A stretch of DNA of 64,000 nucleotides from Ureibacillus thermophilus (GCF_042657185.1 NZ_JBHSNN010000010.1); one strand, 5' to 3'. Positions 41,582 to 50,807 are shown, counted from the stretch's first letter. Program-made: numbers and translations. Notes: generated from the letters alone by a model not told the origin.

Positions 41582-42997
41582 ATGAAATATATCGTGTCTT
41601 TTTTTAGTGTGCTCGTTCTGCTGATTGGCGGCGTACTCTTTTTTCAATATCAAGTTTTTTCTAATCAAGAAGAAAGTGAATTAGAAGAGTTTACTTATAA
41701 TCAAGAAATTGATGTCGTGTTAAGGGGAGATAGTTTAGATATCCGCCACCACTTAAAAAATCTACCAAATCAAACGGTTTATATCAACTGGCCCGAACAA
41801 GCCCAAAACCCTGATTGTTTTATCGAAAAAGAAAATAGCTGCAAACGGTTAAGTGACGATTATTCCAAATTTGAAAAAAGCGATATTCAAACTCAATCCA
41901 TATCATACATAATCCCATTACAAGGCGGATTAAAATCCAGCCAGCTGCTGAAAAATATTTTTGTTACATTAGAAAATGGAATTGTATCTCATACAACAGT
42001 GCATGTTACAACTGACCAATCTGTGAATGGAACATGGATTACAGGATTGCCTTTAGTCGGCCAACAATCTTTATCGTTAGTCAACTATACGATGTTTAGC
42101 GGCACTGGTCCAGTCTATGAATTGTATTATCAAGCTGGAGAGCTGTATCATCGAGAAAAAGATGACTTAATTTCGATTTATTCACCAAATCCAATTCAGG
42201 ATGATTTAATGAAACAATTTGATGAAATAAAATTCATGAATGATGAACATATTGCTGTTGTACTTAACTCTAGCCTTGATTCGCAAGGAAGCCGCATTTT
42301 GTTTACGAATCAGTCAACTGTTGAAGCCATGAAGGAAGATATATTTTTAACGCAATTAAACATGAAGTATCAGTTTGAAAATGTGCCAAATTGGTTAAGA
42401 GAAGTATTAGCTTCATTTTTAACTAATAGCGAAATTGGCGGAGAGAAAGCAAAAGAAATGACAGTGACGCTAAAAAATCGGATGACGGAATCCCAACTTA
42501 AACTTTGGAATGAAAAATTGCAGGAGTTGGAAGGCAAAAAAATTGATGCAGCCACTTTAGATCAACTGTTAAGCGAAGTGTTCGGCAACCATACACAATA
42601 TTTTGAGGCAAATGCTTCAGCGGATGGAGTCTATCCATTATTGTTTAATGATACACGGGATGTGTATGTCAATACCAACTTAGTGAAAGATGTTGAAGTC
42701 ATTTTTAAAGATGGGCAAGTGCTCTATTCGGCTGATTCATTATTAAAACATCTTGGATATGAAACGAAGATTGGAGAAAATGGCTTTTATGTGGACAATG
42801 ATGCAAGACAATTCCGCTTCCCGATTGACCACGGCTTTTATGTTTATAATCAAAGACGATACAATACGGTTTCTCAACCAATAAAAATCGTTTCAGGGAA
42901 GTATTACATTGAAGAGTCTTGGCTGCAAAAATTATTCCTTGTAGAAGTGGACAAAAAGAAAGACACTATTTCCATTCATACACTTGAATTAAAATAA
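41582..42997 (+). CDS. Exported protein with C-terminal copper-amine-oxidase-N-like domain
   Basis: 471 aa, signal anchor in residues 3-24 (IVSFFSVLVLLIGGVLFFQY). The middle is a beta-rich region of unknown family, followed by a helical segment (about 265-345), and the last 100 residues (VEVIFKDGQVLYSADSLLKHLGYETKI...) resemble the copper amine oxidase N-terminal (stalk) domain common in surface proteins of Firmicutes. ATG 41582 lies 8 nt after AAAGGTGG. It precedes rsmD by 23 nt. No homologue in the B. subtilis order. Role unknown, probably envelope-related. Confidence 0.65.
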   Translation: MKYIVSFFSVLVLLIGGVLFFQYQVFSNQEESELEEFTYNQEIDVVLRGDSLDIRHHLKNLPNQTVYINWPEQAQNPDCFIEKENSCKRLSDDYSKFEKSDIQTQSISYIIPLQGGLKSSQLLKNIFVTLENGIVSHTTVHVTTDQSVNGTWITGLPLVGQQSLSLVNYTMFSGTGPVYELYYQAGELYHREKDDLISIYSPNPIQDDLMKQFDEIKFMNDEHIAVVLNSSLDSQGSRILFTNQSTVEAMKEDIFLTQLNMKYQFENVPNWLREVLASFLTNSEIGGEKAKEMTVTLKNRMTESQLKLWNEKLQELEGKKIDAATLDQLLSEVFGNHTQYFEANASADGVYPLLFNDTRDVYVNTNLVKDVEVIFKDGQVLYSADSLLKHLGYETKIGENGFYVDNDARQFRFPIDHGFYVYNQRRYNTVSQPIKIVSGKYYIEESWLQKLFLVEVDKKKDTISIHTLELK

Positions 42998-43020
42998 TGA
43001 AAGAAAGATTGGTGAGAAAA

Positions 43021-43572
43021 ATGAGGGTAGTTGCCGGAGAAAGAAAGGGGACGCCGCTAAAAGCGATTGCTGGCACTACTACAAGGCCAACTGCAGATAA
43101 AGTAAAAGAATCAATTTTTAATATGATTGGCCCTTTTTTTGAAGGAGGGATTGTATTAGATTTATTTGCAGGAAGTGGCGGTCTGGGAATCGAAGCGCTA
43201 AGCAGAGGAGCGGAAAGAGCTATCTTCATTGAAAAAGATCGAAAGGCATTTCAAATTTTAAAAGAAAATATACAAAAATGCCGTTATGAAGAGATGGCTG
43301 AATTGTATTGTACGGATGCCAATCGTGCTGTGAAGGCGCTTTTAAAAAGGGATATACAAATCGATTATTTATTTGTCGATCCACCTTATAAAAAGTTGGA
43401 ATACTACAATTTTGTATCCCTTCTTGCAGAAGGCGGAAAGCTGTCTCAAGATGCCATCATCGTTTGTGAACATTCATCGGAGACTCATTTGTCACAAGAA
43501 TTCGGACCATATGTCTTAGTCCGAGAAGAAACTTATGGAAATACGAATATTTCAATTTATCGAAAACATTAG
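43021..43572 (+). CDS. rsmD: 16S rRNA (guanine-N2) methyltransferase RsmD
   Basis: Methylates G966 of 16S rRNA in the assembled 30S particle. 183 aa: an N-terminal MRVVAGERKGTPL, TRPTADKVKESIFNM, SAM-binding VLDLFAGSGGLGIEALSRGA and catalytic FVDPPY are all present. ATG 43021 with GGTGAG upstream gives the family's usual N-terminus; ATG 42997 would add eight residues. Next to coaD as in B. subtilis (ylbH). Confidence 0.93.
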   Translation: MRVVAGERKGTPLKAIAGTTTRPTADKVKESIFNMIGPFFEGGIVLDLFAGSGGLGIEALSRGAERAIFIEKDRKAFQILKENIQKCRYEEMAELYCTDANRAVKALLKRDIQIDYLFVDPPYKKLEYYNFVSLLAEGGKLSQDAIIVCEHSSETHLSQEFGPYVLVREETYGNTNISIYRKH

Positions 43573-43585
43573 GGAGAGAGAAACA

Positions 43586-44071
43586 TTGTCTGAAAAAGTT
43601 GCAGTCGTACCTGGAAGTTTTGATCCGATTACCAATGGACATCTAGATATTATTAAACGAGCAGCAGATATATTTGATGTTGTGTATGTGGCGGCATTAC
43701 AAAATTCTTCTAAAAAACCGCTATTTACGATTGATGAAAGAATTGAATTGATTAAAAAAGTAACGAAGGATATTCCGAATGTCCGTGTGGAAAGTTCTTC
43801 AGGATTATTGGTGGAATATGCTAAATCCAGAAATGCCGTTGCAATTGTGCGAGGGTTGCGGGCGGTTTCAGACTTTGAATATGAAATGCAAATTACATCG
43901 ATGAATCGTTTTTTGGAAGAATCCATTGAAACATTTTTCATCATGACAAAAAATCAATATTCTTTCTTAAGTTCAAGTATTGTGAAGGAAGTTGCCCGCT
44001 ATGGGGGAAGTGTCAAGGGGCTTGTGCCTTGCATAGTAGAAGAAGCATTGAAAAAAAAATTTCAACAATAA
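43586..44071 (+). CDS. coaD: Phosphopantetheine adenylyltransferase
   Basis: Fourth step of coenzyme A synthesis: adenylylates 4'-phosphopantetheine. Nucleotidyltransferase motifs: VVPGSFDPITNGHLDII near the start (T/HxGH), RGLRAVSDFEYEMQ and the C-terminal SFLSSSIVKEVARYGG. TTG 43586 with AGGGAGAG 6 nt upstream gives 161 aa, equal to B. subtilis CoaD. The longer frame overlapping rsmD is not needed. Confidence 0.95.
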   Translation: MSEKVAVVPGSFDPITNGHLDIIKRAADIFDVVYVAALQNSSKKPLFTIDERIELIKKVTKDIPNVRVESSSGLLVEYAKSRNAVAIVRGLRAVSDFEYEMQITSMNRFLEESIETFFIMTKNQYSFLSSSIVKEVARYGGSVKGLVPCIVEEALKKKFQQ

Positions 44072-44074
44072 TAG

Positions 44075-44106
44075 AAACTCGGCAGTGATGATGCCGAGTT
44101 TTTCCT
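44075..44106 (+). terminator. Terminator of coaD
   Basis: AAACTCGGCA pairs with TGCCGAGTTT around a GTGATGA loop, followed by T residues; also close to the stop codon of the converging ylbJ-like gene. Confidence 0.8.
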
Positions 44107-44116
44107 TTTTCAAGTT

Positions 44117-45019
44117 TTATAAAAATAAGATAAAATATAACAACGGAATGATGAATGACATCAAAATTCTTATTAAAATATATGGTTTAAGCGAAATGTT
44201 TTCGCTTTTGGCAATCACTGCCACTTGCATATGGATGCTTAAACTTTGTGTAGATAAAAAAATGGTTAAAAGCAGCGGAAGCAAAATAGGTTCACTTTCA
44301 AAAAAATTATATGAAATTTGGAGTCCATTTGTCATTTCTAAAGATGCTGCTGTCAGTAGTAGCAAATATGTATGTACGTTTGGAACAATGGTTTGGATTG
44401 TATACATCACAACTGTATAAATCGTTGTGAAAAAGATGATGGTCGAACCAACGACAAGAACTGTAGGAATGCTGTCTTTGATGCTGGAAATAAACGGGTT
44501 TTCGTTTTGTTTAGGGTTGTCTAATTGAGCCATTTGATGAGGATTAGAACGGTTATAAAAGTAATATACAAGCAAAATCATGATTGAAATGGTATGATAC
44601 AATATTAAATATTGCCAACTGAAACGGGTATTGTGCAATAAGTCATGTCCAACGAATCCTAATACGAATAATGGGCTTGGACTATGACAAATACTTAAAA
44701 GACCGTTTGCTTCCTGTTTAGAAATTTGCTTTGTCCTTTTTAAATAAACAATCGTCGCAGCTCCCGTAGGAAATCCGCCGAGAGCGCTAATTCCATAAGT
44801 TTTTAAATATAATTTGAATTTCGATAAGGAATTGGGCTTTTCTGGTGTCAAGCGAATAAACCATTGTGTTAAAATCAAATACGGCAATAAGTATGGGAAT
44901 AAAGCTTCCAAGAAAAGTTTGAGTCCAAGATCGGCCCCTTTGTGTGCAATTCCTGGAAAGAGTAATAATAAACAAATCAGTGCGATACATACGAAAAGGT
45001 ATACTAGTGGAATAAGCCA
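44117..45019 (-). CDS. ylbJ: YlbJ-like sporulation membrane protein, unusual 5' end
   Basis: Polytopic protein resembling YlbJ (SpoVV), which helps move dipicolinic acid into the forespore. Family-like segments are GLKLFLEALFPYLLPYLI, GGFPTGA and ICHSPSPLFVLGFVG. The only normal start in this frame is a TTG at 44911 (264 aa), but clear homology-like hydrophobic sequence (LIPLVYLFVCIALICLLLLFPG) continues upstream to 45019, where it is closed by TGA (45020-45022). An ATG at 45020 with AAAAGAG upstream is one base out of frame. This suggests a one-base shift at the very start, or a non-standard ATT start. At about 300 aa it is shorter than B. subtilis YlbJ (about 408). Confidence 0.6.
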   Translation of the reverse strand, partial: WLIPLVYLFVCIALICLLLLFPGIAHKGADLGLKLFLEALFPYLLPYLILTQWFIRLTPEKPNSLSKFKLYLKTYGISALGGFPTGAATIVYLKRTKQISKQEANGLLSICHSPSPLFVLGFVGHDLLHNTRFSWQYLILYHTISIMILLVYYFYNRSNPHQMAQLDNPKQNENPFISSIKDSIPTVLVVGSTIIFFTTIYTVVMYTIQTIVPNVHTYLLLLTAASLEMTNGLQISYNFFESEPILLPLLLTIFLSTQSLSIHMQVAVIAKSENISLKPYILIRILMSFIIPLLYFILFL

Positions 45020-45138
45020 TCAACTCTTTTCAACTAATGTTTTTCTATGATTCACAATGATTGAAGTGCTAAACTAATATATGCATGTTTGATTTTATTT
45101 ATTTAGCTTTTTTGGCTGAACTAGGGGTGATTTAACCT

Positions 45139-46191
45139 TTGAAGCGTTTACTATTGATGATATTGATGATGCTGGGGACATTTTTTTTATTTTTTTATCA
45201 GTTGGATTACTATATTATGAAACCTGGAAGCGCCTATGATGTAAGCAAGTTTGTTACTGTGGAAAATGGGGATTTGGACGATGAAGGGACATTTAGTTTA
45301 ATGACCGTTGCCATGAGCCAAGCCACTCCTTTAACGTATCTGATTGCAAAATTTAGCGAGCATGAAGAGCTTATGAAGAAGGAAGATATTCATCAAAAGG
45401 AAGAAGATGAACAGGAGTATAATATTCGCCAGTTGAAGCTGATGAAGGATTCACAATTTAATGCCATTTATGTTGCTTATAATAAGGCAGGGCTTCCTTA
45501 TACGGTTGATTACTACGGCATCACCGTTTTAAATGTTTTAGCCGGCGGGGCAAGTGACGGAATATTGGAGCCGGGAGATAGAATTGAAGAAATCGATGGA
45601 ACCGTCATTAAAAAAGCAGAGGATTTAGTGCATGTGCTAGAAACAAAAAAAGAGGATGATGTAGTTCAATTAGTAATTCAAAGGGATGAAAAATTGTTGG
45701 ACCGCACCATGACATTGAAGGAAATCCCTGATAGCGGTGGGAAAATTGGTTTAGGTATTACATACGCTGAAAATAAAACGATTCAAACGGATCCAAAAAT
45801 CAAAATTAACTCGAAAGATATCGGCGGTCCATCAGCGGGACTCATGTTTACCCTCGAAATTCTCAACCAGCTTTTGGATGAAGATATAACAAAAGGATAT
45901 TTAGTGGCAGGCACCGGTGAAATGCATGAAGACGGCACAGTCGGCCGAATCGGGGGCATTGAAAAGAAAGTGGTGGCTGCCCATAGGGATGGAATGGAAA
46001 TTTTCTTTGCACCTGATGATGAAATTTCAGAAGAAGTCAAAAAGAAAAATCCTGAAATCCTCTCCAATTATGAAGCAGCCGTGAAAACGGCGAACAAAAT
46101 AAATACCGACATGAAAATCGTGCCGGTAAAAACAATTGATGATGCGTTAAATTATTTAAAGAATTTACCTGAAAAAGAAAAAACTTCATAA
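45139..46191 (+). CDS. ylbL: PDZ and Lon-type serine protease YlbL
   Basis: Membrane-anchored protease; in B. subtilis YlbL degrades the division inhibitor YneA. N-terminal helix (residues 4-22), extracytoplasmic region, PDZ domain (about 115-195, GILEPGDRIEEIDG) and a Lon S16-like domain with catalytic Ser232 in GGPSAGLMF and Lys277 in GGIEKKVVAAH. TTG 45139 is 8 nt after GGGGTGA. 350 aa, normal length. Its last 6 nt overlap the converging ylbM. Confidence 0.93.
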   Translation: MKRLLLMILMMLGTFFLFFYQLDYYIMKPGSAYDVSKFVTVENGDLDDEGTFSLMTVAMSQATPLTYLIAKFSEHEELMKKEDIHQKEEDEQEYNIRQLKLMKDSQFNAIYVAYNKAGLPYTVDYYGITVLNVLAGGASDGILEPGDRIEEIDGTVIKKAEDLVHVLETKKEDDVVQLVIQRDEKLLDRTMTLKEIPDSGGKIGLGITYAENKTIQTDPKIKINSKDIGGPSAGLMFTLEILNQLLDEDITKGYLVAGTGEMHEDGTVGRIGGIEKKVVAAHRDGMEIFFAPDDEISEEVKKKNPEILSNYEAAVKTANKINTDMKIVPVKTIDDALNYLKNLPEKEKTS

Positions 46192-47394
46192 TCGAATTGG
46201 CGGAGTTTGATAATCTCCGTCAATTTTTTTATTTGAATAATATTCAACCCCTAAAGCATATATCTCGGATGCGCGTATATCGATTTGCAGCATCGAATCT
46301 TTCGCTTGGGCAACTCGGCTGATTAGAGGCAATTCAAATTGCTTTTTGTGTTCTGATAAATAAGCTTGCCCTTTCTTTGTCATTCCTAGCAAACGAATAT
46401 AGGAAGGCGTTTTGAATTGATGCAATTCTTCTTTCGTAATGCCGGTGAAGATGTGGGTAAGCATTCTTTGCAGCCTTGTCCATGTATATCGTTTTGATTT
46501 AATGCCGGACATAAATTGTGAAAAATTTTCGCTCTGTTTGGCATGTTTTATAAGGGCATATTCTATTCCTTCTGAAACGTCGGCAAAGGCTGTTAAGCTT
46601 TCTGGACGATAGCGCATAATGGCATATCTTAAAAGCGGCCAAAATGCTTCCCAATCCACAAAATGCTTATACTGCTGTTGCCATTCTGCCAGCTCATTGA
46701 ATGTGGATTGTGGAACATAAGCAGAAATTGCATGAATAGTTCCCTTTTGAAAGAGTTCTCTCCTTATGCCTGTTGCACTGGCTATGGATGAAGCCTTGTT
46801 GACGGAATCGTGATAATTGGCTTGGACTCGTTGAATGGTCACTGGCTGAATGGATAAGTTGTATTTTTTTGCGGCAGCTATATAGTGATAGCCGAGAATA
46901 TTATTCGGCTTGGATAAGTCGATATAGGTTTGATGTTTTTTTTGTTTTAAATGTTCGTATGCATAATACAAACTTTGCGGATAACTGATTCCGGTTGAGA
47001 CAAACTTTTTTATAAGGCCATTATATTCTTCAAAATGCTCTTCAATTAAGTTGAAAGTATTAAGAAAAGGCTCAATTTTCCCTTCTTCGCTGCCAAAGGC
47101 GAAGACGTCGCATTTCAGCGAATCAAGTAGAAAAATCGCCCCTTCTGCAAACATAGGAGCATTGGCTGTGCTGAAAACATAGGGCAATTCAACAACAAGA
47201 TCCACGCCGTTTGCTAAAGCCATTTTTGTCCGATGCCATTTGGAAACGAGGGCCGGTTCTCCCCTTTGGAGAAAGGGGCCGCTCATCACCGCGATAACAA
47301 CATCTGCGTTTGTAATGCTTTTTGACTGGGTAACATGATAATAATGTCCATTATGGAATGGATTATATTCCACAACGATTCCGACTGCTTTCAT
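46186..47394 (-). CDS. tmcAL: tRNA(Met) cytidine acetate ligase TmcAL (YlbM)
   Basis: Forms N4-acetylcytidine at the wobble position of elongator tRNA-Met using acetate and ATP. 402 aa with the nucleotidyltransferase-like N-terminus GIVVEYNPFHNGHYYH (HxGH), VVIAVMSGPFLQRGEPAL, and ATGIRREL further on, all typical. ATG 47394 is preceded by AAAGGGG on the minus strand. Converges on ylbL with a 6-nt overlap and diverges from ylbN, as in B. subtilis. Confidence 0.93.
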   Translation of the reverse strand: MKAVGIVVEYNPFHNGHYYHVTQSKSITNADVVIAVMSGPFLQRGEPALVSKWHRTKMALANGVDLVVELPYVFSTANAPMFAEGAIFLLDSLKCDVFAFGSEEGKIEPFLNTFNLIEEHFEEYNGLIKKFVSTGISYPQSLYYAYEHLKQKKHQTYIDLSKPNNILGYHYIAAAKKYNLSIQPVTIQRVQANYHDSVNKASSIASATGIRRELFQKGTIHAISAYVPQSTFNELAEWQQQYKHFVDWEAFWPLLRYAIMRYRPESLTAFADVSEGIEYALIKHAKQSENFSQFMSGIKSKRYTWTRLQRMLTHIFTGITKEELHQFKTPSYIRLLGMTKKGQAYLSEHKKQFELPLISRVAQAKDSMLQIDIRASEIYALGVEYYSNKKIDGDYQTPPIRL

Positions 47395-47479
47395 TGTATG
47401 CCCCTTTCCAAATATTTCAGTTCTTCATAAGTTTATACTGAATTATAGTATCGTTTTTGTAAAGTGACAAGGAAATATC

Positions 47480-47508
47480 TTGACATCTAATTTATCACAT
47501 TATATAAT
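47480..47508 (+). promoter_or_regulatory. Sigma-A promoter of ylbN-rpmF
   Basis: Perfect TTGACA (47480-47485) and TATAAT (47503-47508) with a 17-nt spacer, 29 nt upstream of the ylbN start codon. Confidence 0.85.
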
Positions 47509-47537
47509 CATCATTGTTGTCTTGGGGTGATTCGTGA

Positions 47538-48065
47538 ATGAAATGGTCTATTCATCAACTATCTAAGTATCGCCATACTGGCATGCCGATTGATACAGTT
47601 GTCGATTTGGATGACGTGAAAAAGCGAAATAGTGATATTCGCGAGATTTCACCCGTTCATATAAAAGGTCACTGTACTATCGGAAATTCACAAATGACTT
47701 GTCATTTAAACTTAACAGCGACCTTAACTCTTCCATGTGCTCGCACGTGGGAAAATGTTGAATTTCCTATTGAAGTGGATACGGTTGAAGTCTTCAATTG
47801 GGCTGATCCGGAACTTCGTGGGAATGATGATGAGAATATCCATTACACAGATGGAGAAGTCATCGATTTAACACCAGTCTTAGAAGAATTGATCCTCCTT
47901 GAGATACCGATGCAAGTATTCAAAGAAGGTACTGAAGGTACAATAAAAGGTGGAAAAGACTGGAGTTATTATACAGATGAAGAATTAAGTCAACAAAATG
48001 ACGAACCAAAAGTGGATCCAAGACTTGCTGGATTAGCCAAGTTTTTTGATCAAAAAGATGAATAA
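47538..48065 (+). CDS. ylbN: YlbN / YceD-like DUF177 protein
   Basis: 175 aa. DUF177 proteins are found almost always upstream of rpmF and are implicated in 23S rRNA maturation/ribosome assembly (YceD in E. coli, Duf177 in plants). Visible: PVHIKGHCTIGNSQMTCHLNLTATLTLPCART with the conserved cysteine, and the acidic ending VDPRLAGLAKFFDQKD. ATG 47538 follows GGGGTGATTCGTGA. rpmF follows 21 nt later, so they form one operon. Confidence 0.9.
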   Translation: MKWSIHQLSKYRHTGMPIDTVVDLDDVKKRNSDIREISPVHIKGHCTIGNSQMTCHLNLTATLTLPCARTWENVEFPIEVDTVEVFNWADPELRGNDDENIHYTDGEVIDLTPVLEELILLEIPMQVFKEGTEGTIKGGKDWSYYTDEELSQQNDEPKVDPRLAGLAKFFDQKDE

Positions 48066-48086
48066 ACCTACAAGGAGGTGCCAATC

Positions 48087-48260
48087 ATGGCTGTACCATT
48101 TAGAAGAACTTCTAAAACTGCAAAAAGAAAACGCCGTACTCATTTCAAATTATCAGTACCTGGTATGGTAAATTGCCCAAATTGCGGTGAACCAACTTTA
48201 TCTCACCATGTTTGCAAATCTTGCGGACATTACAAAGGAAAAGAAGTAGTAAGCAAATAA
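48087..48260 (+). CDS. rpmF: 50S ribosomal protein L32 (zinc-binding form)
   Basis: 57 aa, MAVPFRRTSKTAKRKRRTHFK start and a four-cysteine zinc motif (CPNC at about 30-33, CKSC at about 43-46). ATG 48087 is 7 nt after AAGGAGGTG. Operon with ylbN; followed by a terminator. The cysteine-containing version is the zinc-dependent form. Confidence 0.97.
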   Translation: MAVPFRRTSKTAKRKRRTHFKLSVPGMVNCPNCGEPTLSHHVCKSCGHYKGKEVVSK

Positions 48261-48288
48261 TAAAGCGTATATCGTTTACGCTCTGACC

Positions 48289-48335
48289 AAAAAGACTATT
48301 AGAGTGACCATGGCTCTCTAATAGTCTTTTTGTGC
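48289..48335 (+). terminator. Terminator of ylbN-rpmF
   Basis: AAAAAGACTATTAGAG (48289-48304) pairs with CTCTAATAGTCTTTTT (48316-48331). Confidence 0.88.
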
Positions 48336-48449
48336 TTTTTTCACAAAAAAATGGTCATAACCAATTCTTGTCATCCGGGTATTCGTCTATTACTATGAAA
48401 ACATATGGCAAACTATTGAAATCACTGTTTAAAAAGGGGATGTTGTTCA

Positions 48450-49220
48450 TTGTCTTACAAAATTGACCTAAAAGAGGGTATTCTTACGTTTACCATTGAC
48501 AGGGAAGAAAAAAGAAACGCAGTAAATGATGAGGTTATGGATGGGCTAAAAAAAGTCATTAAACATATTAAAGAAAATAAAGATGTGCGTTTCTTAGTCA
48601 TTACCGGCGCCGGGGAGAAAGCTTTTTGTTCCGGCGGTGATTTATCAGAATTTCATAGTTTAAAAACGGCTGAAGAAGCTTTCGGAATGCTCAGCAAAAT
48701 GGGGAATATTTTATATGAACTTGCCACACTGCATGTTCCTACCATTGCCCTCATTAATGGGACAGCCGTTGGTGGAGGCTGCGAAATTGCTACAGCCTGC
48801 GATTTCCGATTGGTGGCTAGACATGCCAAATGCGGCTTCATTCAAGGTACATTAGCCATCACGACTGGATGGGGAGGAGGAACCTATTTATTTGAACGGG
48901 GATTGCGACATGACCGCGCATTAAAAATGTTGATTGATGCAAAACCATATGATGCGCAAACATTATATGATATCGGATGGGCGATGAGAGTCTTTGACGG
49001 TCCAAAAGAAGAAGCTTTAGAAGCCTTTATTGAAGATATGAAAAAAGTGCATCCATCTGTCCATCATGCTTATAAAGAAATTGAACTCCGCAAATGGAGA
49101 GAGCGGAATGTGTATGGACGCGTAATGGAAGAAATCAGACTTTGCGCGAAGCTTTGGGAAAGCGAGGAACATGAAAAAGCCGTAGAGCGATTCTTGTCAA
49201 AATCGAGCAGCCAAAAATAA
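48450..49220 (+). CDS. Enoyl-CoA hydratase/isomerase family protein
   Basis: 256-aa crotonase fold. CoA-binding/oxyanion segments: EEKRNAVNDEVM near residue 17, GAGEKAFCSGGDLSEF near 53 and NGTAVGGGCEIATACDFRLV near 108 are clear. The second glutamate position typical of hydratases (near 130-140) reads FIQGTLAITTGWGGG, so hydratase activity is uncertain; other crotonase reactions are possible. TTG 48450 follows AAAAAGGGGATG by about 9 nt. It stands alone between rpmF and the gerR-like gene; not in the B. subtilis order. Confidence 0.8.
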   Translation: MSYKIDLKEGILTFTIDREEKRNAVNDEVMDGLKKVIKHIKENKDVRFLVITGAGEKAFCSGGDLSEFHSLKTAEEAFGMLSKMGNILYELATLHVPTIALINGTAVGGGCEIATACDFRLVARHAKCGFIQGTLAITTGWGGGTYLFERGLRHDRALKMLIDAKPYDAQTLYDIGWAMRVFDGPKEEALEAFIEDMKKVHPSVHHAYKEIELRKWRERNVYGRVMEEIRLCAKLWESEEHEKAVERFLSKSSSQK

Positions 49221-49333
49221 AAGCTAGATGATTTGGAGCATAGATTCATTTTTTTGAAATAGGTTGCGACAAATTTTTTATATGTCGTAACCTATTTTTT
49301 CTATATTCTTTAATTCTATTTATTCTCTTTTTG

Positions 49334-49341
49334 CATATAGT
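49334..49341 (+). promoter_or_regulatory. Sigma-E-like -10 before the gerR-like gene
   Basis: CATATAGT (49334-49341) fits the sigma-E -10 (CATACAAT) in 6 of 8 positions, 27 nt upstream of the ATG; the -35 region (ATTCTATT around 49313-49320) is only a weak match. B. subtilis gerR is a sigma-E gene. Confidence 0.4.
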
Positions 49342-49368
49342 AGAGTAAAAAAATGAGAGGAGATAGGT

Positions 49369-49764
49369 ATGGAAGGGAAAAGAAGAAAAGATCAATGGAC
49401 CCCTGAAGATGATGAAAAATTAGCAGAAATTGTGATTACAGCTGTACAAAACGGTAGAACTCAATTAGAAGCATTTGCAGAGGCTGCAGAAGTGCTGGGA
49501 CGAACAAAGCAGGCTTGCGGTTTCCGCTGGAATAAAACATTAAGACAACAATATGGCCAAATGTTAAATAGCGTTAGAAAACGGCCAAAGCAATTAATGA
49601 GAAGCCATTTAAAACTTGCATTAAATAGTTTTGATGAATTGACGGAAGCGTATAATGAGCTGGAACTGAAGTATCGGGAGCTTCAAACCGAGCACGATAA
49701 AGTATTAAAATGGCTTCAACAAGGAGCGATTTTTATTGAACAGCAGCAAAAGCAACAGCAGTAA
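49369..49764 (+). CDS. RsfA/GerR family (Myb-like) sporulation regulator
   Basis: 131 aa. A Myb/SANT-like helix-turn-helix occupies residues 6-55 (RKDQWTPEDDEKLAEIV ... GRTKQACGFRWNKTLR), followed by a coiled coil (about 85-125) with glutamine-rich end. The family includes RsfA and GerR (YlbO), mother-cell or forespore transcription regulators in B. subtilis; ylbO lies at this same place. It is shorter than B. subtilis GerR (193 aa). ATG 49369 has GAGAGGAGA upstream. The terminator at 49841 follows. Confidence 0.8.
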   Translation: MEGKRRKDQWTPEDDEKLAEIVITAVQNGRTQLEAFAEAAEVLGRTKQACGFRWNKTLRQQYGQMLNSVRKRPKQLMRSHLKLALNSFDELTEAYNELELKYRELQTEHDKVLKWLQQGAIFIEQQQKQQQ

Positions 49765-49840
49765 TAAACGGTTCCCGTTCTTCTTGATGATTCAGCGAAA
49801 AATATCGAAAACTTCAAAAATTTCCAGTATAATATGAAAA

Positions 49841-49873
49841 AAGGGTGTGACACTCTATCAGTCACACCTTTTT
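49841..49873 (+). terminator. Terminator of the gerR-like gene
   Basis: AAGGGTGTGAC (49841-49851) pairs with GTCACACCTT (49861-49870), followed by T residues. Confidence 0.85.
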
Positions 49874-49913
49874 CTTGTTCGAGTTTAGTTCATCAGGAAA
49901 AGAGGTAGCGGAT

Positions 49914-50807
49914 ATGAAGATTGCGGTGATTGGAGCAGGTTCTGTCGGAATGTTGTTATCCACCTTTTTAGCAGACCGTTTAGATGTAACATGCATTGTT
50001 AGAAGAAAAGCGCAAGAGATAGCAATCGGCGAGCATGGCATAAATAGAATAAATTTAGACGGAACAGTTACAAAAACTTCTGTGAAAGCATCTAGAGATT
50101 ATAACGAATTGGAGAGGGCTTCTTTAGTCATTGTTGCGGTAAAATATACGCATTTGCCATTACTGTTACCAAAGCTTGCGGATTTATCGGTCGATATTCC
50201 CCTGTTGTTTGTGCAAAACGGTTTAGCTCATTATGAAAAGGCGCTACAACTTCCACAAAAGACCATTGCTTTCGGCTCCTGCCAATTTGGAGCGCAAAAA
50301 GAAAATGATTATACGGTTATCCATCGCGGCATAGGTGTGTTAAAATTAGCTGTTGAACGGGGAAATGCTGAGATTTTTCAATTGTTTCGTGAGGTTGAAA
50401 GCCCATTGTTCCCTGTCCAATTTGTGGAGCATGCGGAAAATATGCTTTTTGAGAAAGCTTTATATAATTGCTTTATCAATCCAATGACAACAGTGCTCCA
50501 AGTGAAAAATGGGGGGCTTGTTGCAAATCGCCATGCCAAAAAATTGTTGGAAGCATTGTATGAAGAATGTATGGATGCATTTCCGGAGCAACGGGAGAAT
50601 ATTGCTTTCAGTGATGTTGTTTCGTTATGCGAAAAAACAGCATCCAATACGTCATCGATGCTACAGGATCGGTTAATGAATCGGAAAACAGAAGTGGAAT
50701 CCATTGTTGGTGCCGTAATTAAAAAAGCTGAACAAAGAGGTCGAAGTTTGCCGATATTAAATACTTTTTATCATTTGGTATTAGCGATAGAGGGTGAAAA
50801 AACGTGA
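49914..50807 (+). CDS. panE: 2-dehydropantoate 2-reductase
   Basis: Reduces ketopantoate to pantoate with NADPH in pantothenate/CoA synthesis. 297 aa: Rossmann start MKIAVIGAGSVGML, VAVKYTHLPLLLP, LFVQNGLAHYEKAL, and the C-terminal helical domain with the catalytic-type lysine/asparagine segment KALYNCFINPMTTVL (about 180). ATG 49914 follows AAAGAGGT. Corresponds to B. subtilis YlbQ. Its stop overlaps the next gene's start. Confidence 0.9.
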   Translation: MKIAVIGAGSVGMLLSTFLADRLDVTCIVRRKAQEIAIGEHGINRINLDGTVTKTSVKASRDYNELERASLVIVAVKYTHLPLLLPKLADLSVDIPLLFVQNGLAHYEKALQLPQKTIAFGSCQFGAQKENDYTVIHRGIGVLKLAVERGNAEIFQLFREVESPLFPVQFVEHAENMLFEKALYNCFINPMTTVLQVKNGGLVANRHAKKLLEALYEECMDAFPEQRENIAFSDVVSLCEKTASNTSSMLQDRLMNRKTEVESIVGAVIKKAEQRGRSLPILNTFYHLVLAIEGEKT

